Shown here: positions 36,000 to 45,440 of the stretch, piece after piece
Layout of the letters: each line of letters opens with the position of its first letter
How positions within the stretch are numbered: the first letter of the stretch is position 1
Assembly: GCF_001513975.1 (NCBI RefSeq)
Contig: NZ_KQ947986.1
Span: 350,713 to 414,712 of the forward strand
DNA length: 64,000 nt
DNA from: Streptomyces curacoi
Lineage (GTDB): Bacteria > Actinomycetota > Actinomycetes > Streptomycetales > Streptomycetaceae
Direction of reading: 5' to 3'
Notes under the pieces: model-generated
What the model was told of the DNA's origin: nothing
What the model saw: the letters and a program-made list of their open reading frames with translations, nothing else
Database searches by the model: none
Translations under genes and position numbers: made by a program

Positions 36000-36643
36000 T
36001 GGCGTGGACACGTGAGCAGATGGCGGCCCGTGCGGCGCGCGAGCTCCGGGACGGGCAGTACGTCAATCTCGGCATCGGCCTGCCGACCCTGATCCCGAAC
36101 TACCTGCCCGAGGGCGTCGAGGTCGTCCTGGAGTCCGAGAACGGCATCCTCGGCACCGGCCCCTACCCCACCGAGGACGCCGTCGACCCGGACCTGATCA
36201 ACGCGGGCAAGGAGACGGTGACCGTCCTGCCGGGCGCCGCCTTCTTCGACTCGGCGCTGTCCTTCTCGATGATCCGGGGCGGGCACATAGATGTCGCCGT
36301 GCTCGGTGCCATGCAGGTGTCCGAGAAGGGCGACCTGGCGAACTGGGCGATCCCCGGCAAGATGATCACCGGGATCGGCGGGGCGATGGACCTGGTGCAC
36401 GGCGCCCGCACGGTCATCGTCGTGATGACCCACACCGCCAAGGACGGCTCCCCCAAGATCCTCGCAGAGTGCGCGCTGCCGCTCACAGGCAAAGCGTGTG
36501 TGAACCGGATCATCACCGATCTCGGCGTGCTGGACGTCACCGGCGACGGCCTGGTGCTCGTCGAGACCGCGCCCGGCGTGAGCGTTGACGAGATCACCGC
36601 CAAGACCGACGCGAAACTCACCGTCGCGGAGAACCTGCTGTGA
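35999..36643 (+). CDS. pcaJ: 3-oxoadipate CoA-transferase subunit beta
   Basis: A 214-residue beta subunit carrying the catalytic glutamate in [33 protein letters not shown] at the N terminus and [19 protein letters not shown] are typical of the family. ATG 35999 overlaps the pcaI stop by one base. Its own stop overlaps the pcaF GTG (GTGA). Confidence 0.96.
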   Translation: MAWTREQMAARAARELRDGQYVNLGIGLPTLIPNYLPEGVEVVLESENGILGTGPYPTEDAVDPDLINAGKETVTVLPGAAFFDSALSFSMIRGGHIDVAVLGAMQVSEKGDLANWAIPGKMITGIGGAMDLVHGARTVIVVMTHTAKDGSPKILAECALPLTGKACVNRIITDLGVLDVTGDGLVLVETAPGVSVDEITAKTDAKLTVAENLL

Positions 36644-37842
36644 ACTCTGTTTACATTGTCGACGCCGTCCGCACACCGATCGGCCGCTACAACGGCGCTC
36701 TCGCCTCCGTGCGCCCCGACGACCTGGCCGCGCACGCCCTCCGCGCACTCATCGGCCGTACGCCCGTCCTGGACCCGGCCCGCATCGAGGACGTCTACTT
36801 CGGCAACGCCAACGGCGCCGGCGAGGAGAACCGCAACGTCGGCCGTATGGCCGCGCTCCTCGCCGGCCTGCCCACCTCCGTACCCGGCGTGACCGTCAAC
36901 CGGCTGTGCGCGTCGGGACTCGAAGCCGTCGTCCAGGCGGCCCGCGCCATCGCGGTCGGCGACGCCTCCATCGCCGTGGCGGGCGGCGTGGAGTCGATGA
37001 CGAGGGCACCGTACGTCCTGCCCAAGTCCGACAAGCCGTTCCCGGCCGGGCACACCGAGCTGTACTCCACCACCCTCGGCTGGCGCATGGTCAACCCGAG
37101 GATGGAACCGCAGTGGACCATCCCCCTGGGCGAGTCCGCCGAGCTGATCGCCGAGAAGCACAAGATCAGCCGGGAACAGCAGGACGAGTTCGCCCTGCAC
37201 AGCCACCGCAAGGCCGCCAAGGCCCAGGCGGAGGGCCTGTTCGACGCCGAGCTCGCGCCCGTGTCGATCCCGCGGCGCAAGGGTGATCCGGTCGTCTTCG
37301 GCGCCGACGAATGCGTACGGCCCGATGCCTCACTGGAGGCGATGGCGCGGCTCAAGCCGTCCTTCCGCACCTTGGAGGGGACCGTCACCGCGGGCAACGC
37401 CTCCCCGCTCAACGACGGCGCCGCCGCCCTGCTGCTGACCGACGAGGAGGGCCTGAAGGCCACCGGCCGCGAGCCCCTCGCCCGGATCTCGGCCACCGGT
37501 GTGTCCGCCCTCGACCCGCACTACTTCGGCCTCGCCCCGGTGGCGGCCGTCAACCGGGCCCTCGCCAAGGCGGGCAAGGCATTCGACGACCTCTCGGTCC
37601 TCGAACTGAACGAGGCCTTCGCCGCCCAGGTGCTGGGCTGTGTCGCCGAATGGCCCGCGTTCGACCCGGCGGTCCTCAACCCGCAGGGCGGCGCCATCGC
37701 CCTCGGCCACCCGCTCGGCGCCTCCGGTGCCCGCCTCGCCGGCACCGTCGCCCACCAACTCGCCCGCAAGGGCGCCGGAGTCGGCGTCGCCACGCTCTGC
37801 ATCGGCGTCGGCCAGGGCCTCGCCCTTGTCCTCGAACGCTAA
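36640..37842 (+). CDS. pcaF: 3-oxoadipyl-CoA thiolase
   Basis: A 400-residue thiolase that splits 3-oxoadipyl-CoA into succinyl-CoA and acetyl-CoA, the last reaction of the beta-ketoadipate pathway. The nucleophilic Cys is in [46 protein letters not shown] and LCIGVGQG complete the active site. The family N terminus is [22 protein letters not shown] 36640 is coupled to pcaJ by a 4-nt overlap. It is distinct from the beta-oxidation thiolase at 4.1 kb. Confidence 0.96.
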   Translation: MNSVYIVDAVRTPIGRYNGALASVRPDDLAAHALRALIGRTPVLDPARIEDVYFGNANGAGEENRNVGRMAALLAGLPTSVPGVTVNRLCASGLEAVVQAARAIAVGDASIAVAGGVESMTRAPYVLPKSDKPFPAGHTELYSTTLGWRMVNPRMEPQWTIPLGESAELIAEKHKISREQQDEFALHSHRKAAKAQAEGLFDAELAPVSIPRRKGDPVVFGADECVRPDASLEAMARLKPSFRTLEGTVTAGNASPLNDGAAALLLTDEEGLKATGREPLARISATGVSALDPHYFGLAPVAAVNRALAKAGKAFDDLSVLELNEAFAAQVLGCVAEWPAFDPAVLNPQGGAIALGHPLGASGARLAGTVAHQLARKGAGVGVATLCIGVGQGLALVLER

Positions 37843-37869
37843 GAAACCCAGGAACCCGCAGGGACCCCC

Positions 37870-38643
37870 ATGACTCTCACCCAGCACGACATCGACCAGG
37901 AGATCGCGGCCGAGCACGCCGCGTACGAGAAGCGGATCGCCGACGGGGCCCCCGTCGAGCACCACCCCCGCCGCGACTACCCGCCGTACCGCTCCTCCGT
38001 CCTGCGCCACCCCAAGCAGCCGCCGATCGCCATCGACGTCACCAAGGACCCGGAGCTGGTGGAGCTGTCCTCCCCCGCCTTCGGCGAGCGGGACATCACC
38101 GAGATCGACAACGACCTCACCCGGCAGCACAACGGCGAGCCGATCGGTGAGCGCATCACCGTCTCCGGCCGTCTCCTCGACCGTGCCGGCCGCCCGATCC
38201 GCGGCCAGCTCATCGAGATCTGGCAGGCCAACTCGGCCGGCCGCTACGCGCACCAGCGCGAGCAGCACGACGCCCCGCTGGACCCGAACTTCACGGGCGT
38301 CGGCCGCACGCTGACCGACGACCGCGGCTGCTACGAGTTCACCACCATCCAGCCGGGGCCGTACCCGTGGCGTCAGCACCTCAACGCCTGGCGGCCGGCC
38401 CACATCCACTTCTCGGTCTTCGGTACGGCGTTCACCCAGCGGCTCGTGACGCAGATGTACTTCCCCAGCGACCCGCTGTTCCCGTACGACCCGATCATCC
38501 AGTCGGTGACGGACGACGCGGCCCGGCAGCGGCTGGTGGCGACGTACGACCACAGCCTGTCGGTGCCGGAGTTCTCGATGGGCTACCACTGGGACATCGT
38601 GCTCGACGGACCGAACGCCACCTGGCTCGAAGAAGGACGCTGA
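37870..38643 (+). CDS. pcaH: Protocatechuate 3,4-dioxygenase beta chain
   Basis: A 257-residue iron-bearing subunit of the intradiol ring-cleaving dioxygenase. The Fe(III) ligands are Tyr in ANSAGRYAHQ, Tyr in QPGPYPWRQ, and the two His in RPAHIHFSVFG. RGQLIEIWQANSAGRY and FSMGYHWDIVLDG are other family marks. It opens protocatechuate to 3-carboxy-cis,cis-muconate. It is 27 nt after pcaF and 6 nt before pcaG. Confidence 0.96.
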   Translation: MTLTQHDIDQEIAAEHAAYEKRIADGAPVEHHPRRDYPPYRSSVLRHPKQPPIAIDVTKDPELVELSSPAFGERDITEIDNDLTRQHNGEPIGERITVSGRLLDRAGRPIRGQLIEIWQANSAGRYAHQREQHDAPLDPNFTGVGRTLTDDRGCYEFTTIQPGPYPWRQHLNAWRPAHIHFSVFGTAFTQRLVTQMYFPSDPLFPYDPIIQSVTDDAARQRLVATYDHSLSVPEFSMGYHWDIVLDGPNATWLEEGR

Positions 38644-38649
38644 CCTGCC

Positions 38650-39255
38650 ATGACGAAGATCGACACGAGCCGTCCGGAGACCGTGCTGCCCACTCCGTCG
38701 CACACGGTCGGCCCCTTCTACGGCCACGCCCTGCCCTTCCCGGGCGGCGGCGACATCGCCCCGGTCGGCCACCCCGACACCATCGCCCTCCAGGGCTACG
38801 TCACCGACGGCGAGGCCAAGCCGCTGCCGGACGCCTTCCTGGAGCTGTGGGGTCCCGACCCGGACGGCAACGTGCCGCAGGTCGACGGCTCCATGCGGCG
38901 CGACCCGGCCAGCGGCGGCTTCCTGGGCCGCAACGGCGTGGAGTTCACCGGCTGGGGCCGCGTCCAGACCGACGCGGGCGGCCACTGGAGCGCGCGGACG
39001 CTGCGGCCCGGGGCGCGTGGGCGGAGTGCGCCGTACCTCAGCGTGTGCGTCTTCGCTCGCGGGCTGCTGGTGCATCTGTTCACCCGGATCTATCTGCCGG
39101 GCGACGAGGCGGCGCTGGCCGCCGACCCGCTGCTGTCCCGGCTGGACGCCGAGCGCCGCGACACGCTGATCGCGGTGGACCGGGGCGACGGGACATACCG
39201 TTTCGACATCCGCCTTCAGGGCGAAGGCGAGACGGTCTTCCTGGAGTTCCAGTGA
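38650..39255 (+). CDS. pcaG: Protocatechuate 3,4-dioxygenase alpha chain
   Basis: A 201-residue iron-less partner subunit with the same fold as PcaH. It begins with the family signature PTPSHTVGPFYGHALPF, then TIALQGYVTDGEAKPLPDAF and ELWGPDPDG. AARGLLVHLFTRIYLPGDEA-like and YRFDIRLQGEGETVFLEF close it. The stop overlaps the pcaB GTG (GTGA). Confidence 0.95.
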   Translation: MTKIDTSRPETVLPTPSHTVGPFYGHALPFPGGGDIAPVGHPDTIALQGYVTDGEAKPLPDAFLELWGPDPDGNVPQVDGSMRRDPASGGFLGRNGVEFTGWGRVQTDAGGHWSARTLRPGARGRSAPYLSVCVFARGLLVHLFTRIYLPGDEAALAADPLLSRLDAERRDTLIAVDRGDGTYRFDIRLQGEGETVFLEFQ

Positions 39256-40565
39256 CACCACCGGTCGAACCCACCGCGGCGGAATCCGACACCGGCCTGC
39301 TCTCCCCCGGCTGGGCGGGCTCCCCCGCCGCGACCGCGACCAGCGACGCCGCCTACCTGCGGGCGCTGCTCGACGCGGAGGCGGCGCTGACCCGGGCCCA
39401 GTGGGCGCTGGGGCTCGCCCCGGCGGAGGCGGCGACGGCGGTGACCGAGGCGGCCGACGGCCACCCCTTCGACGTGCGGTCCCTCGCCGAACGGGCCCGC
39501 GCGGGCGGCAACCCGGTCATCCCCCTGGTCGCGGATCTGACGAAGGCGGTCGGCGACGCGTACGGCCCCTATGTCCACCGGGGCGCGACCAGCCAGGACA
39601 TCATGGACACGGCGACGATGCTGGTCGCCGTGCGCACGCTCGACCTGATCCTCGGCGACCTCGGCCGCACCGAGCGGGCGCTGGCCCGGCTGGCCGCCGG
39701 GCACCGCGACTCCGCGATGCCCGGGCGGACGCTCACCCAGCACGCCGTACCGACGACGTTCGGGCTGAAGGCGGCCGGTTGGCGGTCGCTGGTGCTCGAC
39801 GCGCGGGACCGGATGACGGCCGTACGGGACTCGCTGCCCGCCCAACTCGGCGGCGCGGCAGGGACGTTGGCGGCCTTCGGGGCGTACGGCGCGAGCGATC
39901 CGACCGAGCTGCCGGCGACGTACGCCCACGAAGTCGGGCTGCGGGCGCCCGACCTGCCCTGGCACACCCTGCGCACGCCCATCGCCGATCTCGCCGGGTG
40001 CCTCGCCCTCACCGCGGGCGCCCTCGGCAAGCTCGCCGTGGACGTGCTCACCCTCTCCCGCACCGAGATCGCCGAGGTCGCGGAGGGCAGCGGCGGGGGT
40101 TCGTCCGCCATGCCGCACAAGTCCAACCCCGTACGGTCCACCCTGATCGCCTCCGCCGCGCGGCGGGCACCTCAGCTCGCGGCCACGCTGTACGGCTCGC
40201 TGGCGGCCGAGGACGAGCGGCCGGCCGGGTCCTGGCAGGCGGAGTGGGAGCCGCTCAGGGAGCTGCTGCGGCTGGTCGGCGGGGCCGCGCGGGATGCCGT
40301 CGAGCTGGCCGAGGGGCTGCGGGTCAGGGCCGATGTCATGCGGGCACACCTGGATCTCACGCACGGGTTGATCGTCTCCGAGCGGCTGTCCGCCGAGCTG
40401 GCCCCGGTGCTGGGCCGGGCCCGGGCCAAGGAACTGCTCACCCGGCTGGCGGCCGAGGGCAAACCCCTGGACCAGGCGCCGGAGCTGACGGACGTCGACC
40501 TGGATCCCACGCACTACACCGGCTCCGCCGGAGCCCTCACCGACCGCGCTCTGGAGCGACGTTGA
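39252..40565 (+). CDS. pcaB: 3-carboxy-cis,cis-muconate cycloisomerase
   Basis: A 437-residue member of the fumarase/aspartase superfamily that lactonises 3-carboxymuconate to 4-carboxymuconolactone. HRGATSQDIMDTATML and the superfamily signature SSAMPHKSNPVRSTLI are clear, and LTQHAVPTTFGLKAAGW carries the active-site His region. GTG 39252 is coupled to pcaG and the stop overlaps the pcaL TTG. GC content and spacing match the rest of the operon. Confidence 0.95.
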   Translation: MTPPVEPTAAESDTGLLSPGWAGSPAATATSDAAYLRALLDAEAALTRAQWALGLAPAEAATAVTEAADGHPFDVRSLAERARAGGNPVIPLVADLTKAVGDAYGPYVHRGATSQDIMDTATMLVAVRTLDLILGDLGRTERALARLAAGHRDSAMPGRTLTQHAVPTTFGLKAAGWRSLVLDARDRMTAVRDSLPAQLGGAAGTLAAFGAYGASDPTELPATYAHEVGLRAPDLPWHTLRTPIADLAGCLALTAGALGKLAVDVLTLSRTEIAEVAEGSGGGSSAMPHKSNPVRSTLIASAARRAPQLAATLYGSLAAEDERPAGSWQAEWEPLRELLRLVGGAARDAVELAEGLRVRADVMRAHLDLTHGLIVSERLSAELAPVLGRARAKELLTRLAAEGKPLDQAPELTDVDLDPTHYTGSAGALTDRALERR

Positions 40566-41689
40566 CACTCCTCAACCACCGTGCCGAAGGGCCCGCTTCC
40601 GCGCCCCCGCTGCTTCTCGGCCCCTCGCTCGGCACCTCGTACGCCCTGTGGGACGAGGTCGCTCCCGAGCTGTCGATCACCCATCGGGTGGTCCGCTGGG
40701 ACCTGCCGGGACACGGCGGCTCGGCCGCCGGCCTCATCCGCCCGGGTGCCACCGTCGGTGACCTCGCCGACCTGGTGCTCGCGCTCGCCGACTCGCTCGG
40801 CATCGAGCGGTTCGCCTACGCGGGTGTGTCGCTCGGCGGTGCGGTGGGGCTGCACCTCGCCGTGCACCACCCGGCGCGGGTCACCTCCCTGGCCGTGATC
40901 TGCTCGTCGGCCCATTTCAACGGCGCGCAGCCCTGGCAGGAGCGGGCGGCGCTGGTGCGGCGCGAGGGGCTGGCCGGGCTGGCGGAGAGCGCGAACGCCC
41001 GCTGGTTCACACCGGGCTTCACCGTGCCCGGCCTTGTCGCCGATCACCGGGGCGCCGACCGGGACGCCTACGCCGCCTGCTGTGACGCGCTGGCCGCCTT
41101 CGATCTGCGCGACGAGCTGCCGTCCATCACCGCGCCCACCCTGCTGATCGCCGGGCGCGAGGACCCCGCGACCCCGCCCGCGCATCTGCGGGAGATCGCG
41201 GACGCCGTGGCCGGGGCCGCGCTCGTCGAGATCCCGGGGGCGTCGCATCTGGCGCCGGCGCAGTGCCCGGAGGCCGTCCTCACCGCGCTGCGGGCCCACT
41301 TCGACGGTGGCGCCCGGCGGGGCATGGAGGTGCGGCGCGAGGTACTCGGCGACGCCCATGTGGACCGGGCGCAGGCCCGGCAGACCGCGTTCACGGCGCG
41401 CTTCCAGGACTTCATCTCGCGCTACGCCTGGGGCGAGATCTGGACCGACCCGACGCTCAGCCGCCGCGAGCGCAGCATGATCACCCTGACGGCCCTGGTC
41501 GCGCACGGCCACTACGACGAGCTGGCCATGCATGTCCGGGCGGCCCGGCGCAACGGGCTGACGCCGCAGGAGATCGGGGCCGTACTGCTGCAGACCGCCG
41601 TGTACTGCGGGGTTCCGGCGGCGAACTCGGCGTTCGCGGCGGCCCAGCGGGTGCTCGCCGAGGAGTCCGGGGCAGATCCGGGCAGCTGA
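40562..41689 (+). CDS. pcaL: PcaL: fused 3-oxoadipate enol-lactone hydrolase and 4-carboxymuconolactone decarboxylase
   Basis: A 375-residue bifunctional enzyme. The N-terminal alpha/beta hydrolase (about 1-250, PcaD) has the nucleophile motif GVSLGGAVGLHLA, acidic Asp in AGREDPATPPAHL and catalytic His in IPGASHLAPAQ. The C-terminal PcaC domain (about 265-370) has VLGDAHVDRAQARQTAFTAR, DFISRYAWGEIWTDPTL and HVRAARRNGLTPQEIGAVLL. The TTG start at 40562 overlaps the pcaB stop and aligns with the PcaD N terminus. The fusion is known in actinomycetes and lets decarboxylation and lactone hydrolysis occur on one polypeptide. It is the last gene of the operon. Confidence 0.95.
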   Translation: MTLLNHRAEGPASAPPLLLGPSLGTSYALWDEVAPELSITHRVVRWDLPGHGGSAAGLIRPGATVGDLADLVLALADSLGIERFAYAGVSLGGAVGLHLAVHHPARVTSLAVICSSAHFNGAQPWQERAALVRREGLAGLAESANARWFTPGFTVPGLVADHRGADRDAYAACCDALAAFDLRDELPSITAPTLLIAGREDPATPPAHLREIADAVAGAALVEIPGASHLAPAQCPEAVLTALRAHFDGGARRGMEVRREVLGDAHVDRAQARQTAFTARFQDFISRYAWGEIWTDPTLSRRERSMITLTALVAHGHYDELAMHVRAARRNGLTPQEIGAVLLQTAVYCGVPAANSAFAAAQRVLAEESGADPGS

Positions 41690-41759
41690 GGGTGACCCTG
41701 GCGGTCCTGCCTTCGGCAGCACCTCGCACATGCCTCCAACCCGTGCCTACGGTGGAGGC

Positions 41760-42551
41760 ATGTCCACCCTCCTGATCACCGGCGCCACCTCGGGTCTCGG
41801 CCGCTACGTCGCCTTCGAGCTGGTCCGTTCCGGGCACCGCGTGCTCGTCCACGGACGGGACGCGGGCCGTACGGAGCGGCTCGTGGCGGAGCTGCGGGCC
41901 GAGGGGGAGGCCGAGGGGTTCGTCGCGGATCTGGCCTCGCTGGAGCAGGTGCGTCAGCTGGCGGCCCATGTCGCCGGTGCGCATCCCGAGCTCGACGTGC
42001 TGATCAACAACGCGGGGGTGGGCTTCGGTTCGCCCGGCACGGGTCGTGAGCTCAGCGCCGACGGGCACGAACTGCGCCTGGCGGTCAACTACTTGGCGCC
42101 GGTCGCGCTGACCCGCGCCCTGCTCCCGGTCCTGCGCGCGAACGCGCCCGCGCGGATCGTGAACGTCGGCTCGGCCGGCCAGGAGCCCCTCGACTTCGAC
42201 GACCCCGAGCTGACCCGCGGCTACGACGGCGTCTCGGCGTACTGCCGCAGCAAGTTCGCTCTCGCGGCCCATACGTTCGCCCTGGCCGAGGAACTCGACG
42301 GCACCGGTGTCTCGGTCAACGTGCTGCACCCGGCGACCTACATGGACACGGCGATGGTCCGCGAGGGCGGGATCACGCCCTGGCACACGGTCGCCGACGG
42401 CGCGCCGGGCGTCCTGGCCCTCGCCACCCGGGACCTGGGAACGGGCGGCTACTTCGAGGGGACGTCCCGGGCGCGGGCGCACGAGGGGACGTACGATCCC
42501 GCCGTGCGGAGGCGGCTGGCCGCGGTCACCGACCAGTTGCTGGCCCTCTGA
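41760..42551 (+). CDS. Short-chain dehydrogenase/reductase
   Basis: A 263-residue Rossmann oxidoreductase. The cofactor motif is TGATSGLGRYVAFELVRSGH with an HGRD that may favour NADP. NNAG is in LDVLINNAGVGFG, the catalytic Ser in IVNVGSAGQ, and the YxxxK in AYCRSKFALAAHTF (Y-C-R-S-K). ATG 41760 follows GGTGGAGG. It is separated from pcaL by 70 nt and is probably not part of that operon. The substrate is unknown. Its 3' end converges on the damaged LAL gene with 6 nt between stop codons. Confidence 0.9.
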   Translation: MSTLLITGATSGLGRYVAFELVRSGHRVLVHGRDAGRTERLVAELRAEGEAEGFVADLASLEQVRQLAAHVAGAHPELDVLINNAGVGFGSPGTGRELSADGHELRLAVNYLAPVALTRALLPVLRANAPARIVNVGSAGQEPLDFDDPELTRGYDGVSAYCRSKFALAAHTFALAEELDGTGVSVNVLHPATYMDTAMVREGGITPWHTVADGAPGVLALATRDLGTGGYFEGTSRARAHEGTYDPAVRRRLAAVTDQLLAL

Positions 42552-42557
42552 CCCGCC

Positions 42558-45233
42558 TCACCCCACGCCCGACAGCAGCGCCGCCTCCGCCTGTGCCACC
42601 AGCCCGTCCGCCCCGCACGACCGCGCCAGCGTCAGCCCGCGCCGGAGTTCCGTGGCCGAGCGGGCGGCGATGCCGTACTCGACGCGGGCCGCGGCGTGTT
42701 CGTACTGGCAGGGCGAGGCCTCCAGATAGGTGACGGCCTGTTCGGCGAGGCGGACCGCGCGCTAGCCGGTCTCCAGGGCGGCGGCGCAGCGCAGGGCCTC
42801 GCCGATCGCGGTGTCGGTGCCGAAGCGCTCGGCATGACGGCGGACGTCGGTGGCGAGCCGGCCGGCGCGCGCCGGGTCCTCGCTCCGCAGGGCGCGGGCC
42901 AGGTCGACGGCCCACGGGACCATCACCGGGTTGTGGTGGCCGCGGACGGCCGCCGCCTTCTCCGCTTCCTCCAGTTCGTTGACGCCCTCCTGGACGCGGC
43001 CGACCGCGAGGAGCAGACGGCCGCGGACCGAGCGCGGGTCGGGCAGGACGATGGTGGACGGGTACGGCGGGGCGAAGCCGTACTGTTCGGCGACGTCCCA
43101 GGCCTCGTCGACATGGCCGCGGGCGAGCAGTGTGTCGACCAGGTTGCAGGTCGCGGACCAGTAAAGGGGCAGCCGGCGGCCGACGCGCTCGGCGAGCGCC
43201 AGCGACTTGCGCAGGGACGCCTCGGCCTCACGGAGCCGACCGCGTCTGCGGTGTCCGACGCCGACGTAGGCGTGCGCCAGGGAGAGGTGGCCGCCGCTCC
43301 AGCCGGCGGACTCGTACGCGCGCAGGGCCTCGGTGTAGAGGGCCTCGGCCCGGTCGAGGCGGTCGGTGAAGGCGTAGGAGTTGGCCAGCATCATCAGCAG
43401 CTCGATGCCCCACTCGGGGTCGGTCCAGCCGAGCCCGGGGGCGAGGCGGCCGTTGACGAGGGCGCGGTCGCACAGTTCGACGACCTCCTCGGCGTTCTCG
43501 CCGCGGGCCATGGCGTCGAAGCCGCGCAGGATGAGCAGGGCGCGCTCGGAGTTGTCGCGGCCGGTGCAGGTCCCGGCGAGGGCGGCGAGGCGTTCGGAGC
43601 GTCCCGGGGAGGTCGCCTCGCCCGCGTAGATGCCCTCCCACATGAACTGCACCGCCTGCAGCCGAAGCTTGGCGGGCCCGGCCCGGTGCCGGGCGGCCTC
43701 CGCCTCGACCGTGCGGACGGCCTCCTCCAGCTGGTCGTTGTGGAGCAGGGCCTGGGAGAGGCGGTAGACGGCGTCGACGCGTTCGTCACCGTCGAGTCCG
43801 GGCATGGCGAGAGCGGTCTGGAGGTGGTCGATGGTGGTGGCGGGCGCGGTGAGGAGGGTGGCGCAGCCGAGCTCGTGGAGCACGTGCGCGTGGACCTCGG
43901 GTGCGGGCGGCTCCAGCAGGGCGCGCTCCAGGCAGCGGCGGGCCGCGTCGGGCGCGCCGACGGCGAGGTGTTCGCGGGCGGCCTCACGCAGCTGCTCGAC
44001 GAGTTCCTCGTCGCTGTCCGGGTGGACCTCCAGCAGGTGGCGGGCGGCGACGGCGGCGCCGCGGCCGTTGTCGGTGACGACGCGGGCGGCGATGCCGTGC
44101 ATCGCGGTGCGCAGGGCGTCGGGGATGGAGTTGTAGACGGCGGTGGCGATCAGCGGGTGGACGAACTGCAGCTCACCGTCGTCCGGTTGGACGCTCGCCG
44201 GGTCGGGCTCGGTGAGGATGCGGGCGGTGCGCAGCAGGTCGGCGCAGCGCACGGCGTCGCCGAGACTCATGGTGGCGAGCTCGGCCACCAGGTCGACCGA
44301 GATGCCGGTGCCGAGGATCGCGGCCGCCCAGGCGAACCGGGTGGCGTCGACGCCCAGCGTCTCCAGGCGGGCGACGAGTCCGCCGCCGCGCGCCGCGCGG
44401 TTCAGGGCGCGCAGTTCGCCGGCCGCGGCCTCGGTCGGCTCGAACTCGCTGTCCTGCACCTTGGCGAGGAGTTCGACGGTCTCGTACGGGTTGCCGCCGG
44501 TGACGGCCCAGACCTCGCGGCAGAACGGGGCGTCCGCGTGCGCGCCCAGGGTGGCGCGGGTGAGGCCGGCGGTCGCGTCCGGGGTGAGGGCGCTCAGCGT
44601 GGCGACGGACGAGCCCGCGGCGGCGACGGTGTCGAGGTGGCGGGCGCTGTCGCCGCTGACCTCGCCGGGGCGGCGGGCCACCACGACCAGGACGTTCTGT
44701 TCGCCGAGGCGTTCGGCGAACGCGGCCAGCCAGCGCAGGGTCTCCTGGTCGGCCCAGTGGGCGTCGTCGATCAGCAGCACCAGCGGCCAGTCGCGTCGGG
44801 CCAGTCGGCGTACGGCGGCCACCAGGCCGTCGCACACGCCCTGCGGGTCGGCCTGGCGCTCGCCGGGGTCCGTTATGCCGAGGGCGGGTCCGGCGATGTC
44901 GTACCAGTCGCCGAGGTACTCGCGTGCTTCCTCCGGCATCAGCGACAGCAGCGCGGGTTGCAGCAACTGCCGTACGACGTTGAAGGGAACGGAGCTCAGG
45001 GTCTCGCTGCCGCGGGCCGACCACACCGTGCAGCCGCGGGCCTCGGCGATGCGGCGGGTCTCGGCCAGCAGCGCGGTCTTGCCGAGTCCGGCCTCGCCCC
45101 GGAGCAGCAGGAGACTGCCCGAGGAGGACTTGTCCGCGCACAGGGTGTCGAGTGCCCGCTCGACGGCGGCGACTTCCTCGTCGCGCTCCCACAGGGAAGC
45201 CGAGGCGGCCTGCGTGAGCCGTACCTCCGTCAT
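42558..45233 (-). pseudogene. LAL-type (LuxR-family, AAA) regulator interrupted by an amber codon and lacking its HTH
   Basis: Residues 1-823 form the ATPase/TPR body of a large LAL regulator: LLLLRGEAGLGKTALLAETR (Walker A), LVLLIDDAHWADQETLRWLA (Walker B) and a long TPR-like region. A TAG at 42762-42764 then stops the frame. The same frame continues for 67 codons (RAVRLAEQAVTYLEASP, YEHAAARVEYGIAARSATEL, RRGLTLARSCGADGLVAQAE) to TGA 42558. That is the normal end of the TPR region in this family. The roughly 65-residue C-terminal LuxR helix-turn-helix is absent either way. Loss of DNA-binding function is inferred; readthrough is the alternative. Confidence 0.75.
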
Positions 45234-45440
45234 CCCGCTACCTCCCCAAGTCGCCCGAACGACGTACAGACCTTGAGCGTAGCCGTCCGATTGCCTGAGT
45301 GGAGGCCCGTCGGGGCAGCTGTTGCCGTGATGGGTGACAGCAGGTGCGGGCGGGCGACGCGAAGGGCCCGCGACCTGCCCCGGGAAAACTTACCGAGAGT
45401 CAAAAACCGGTGGTGGAATCGACAGTGAGGAGGCGCGGCA

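Noticed and set aside
40562..41689. PcaD–PcaC fusion considered as a novelty
   Set aside because: PcaL fusions are already known in actinomycetes.
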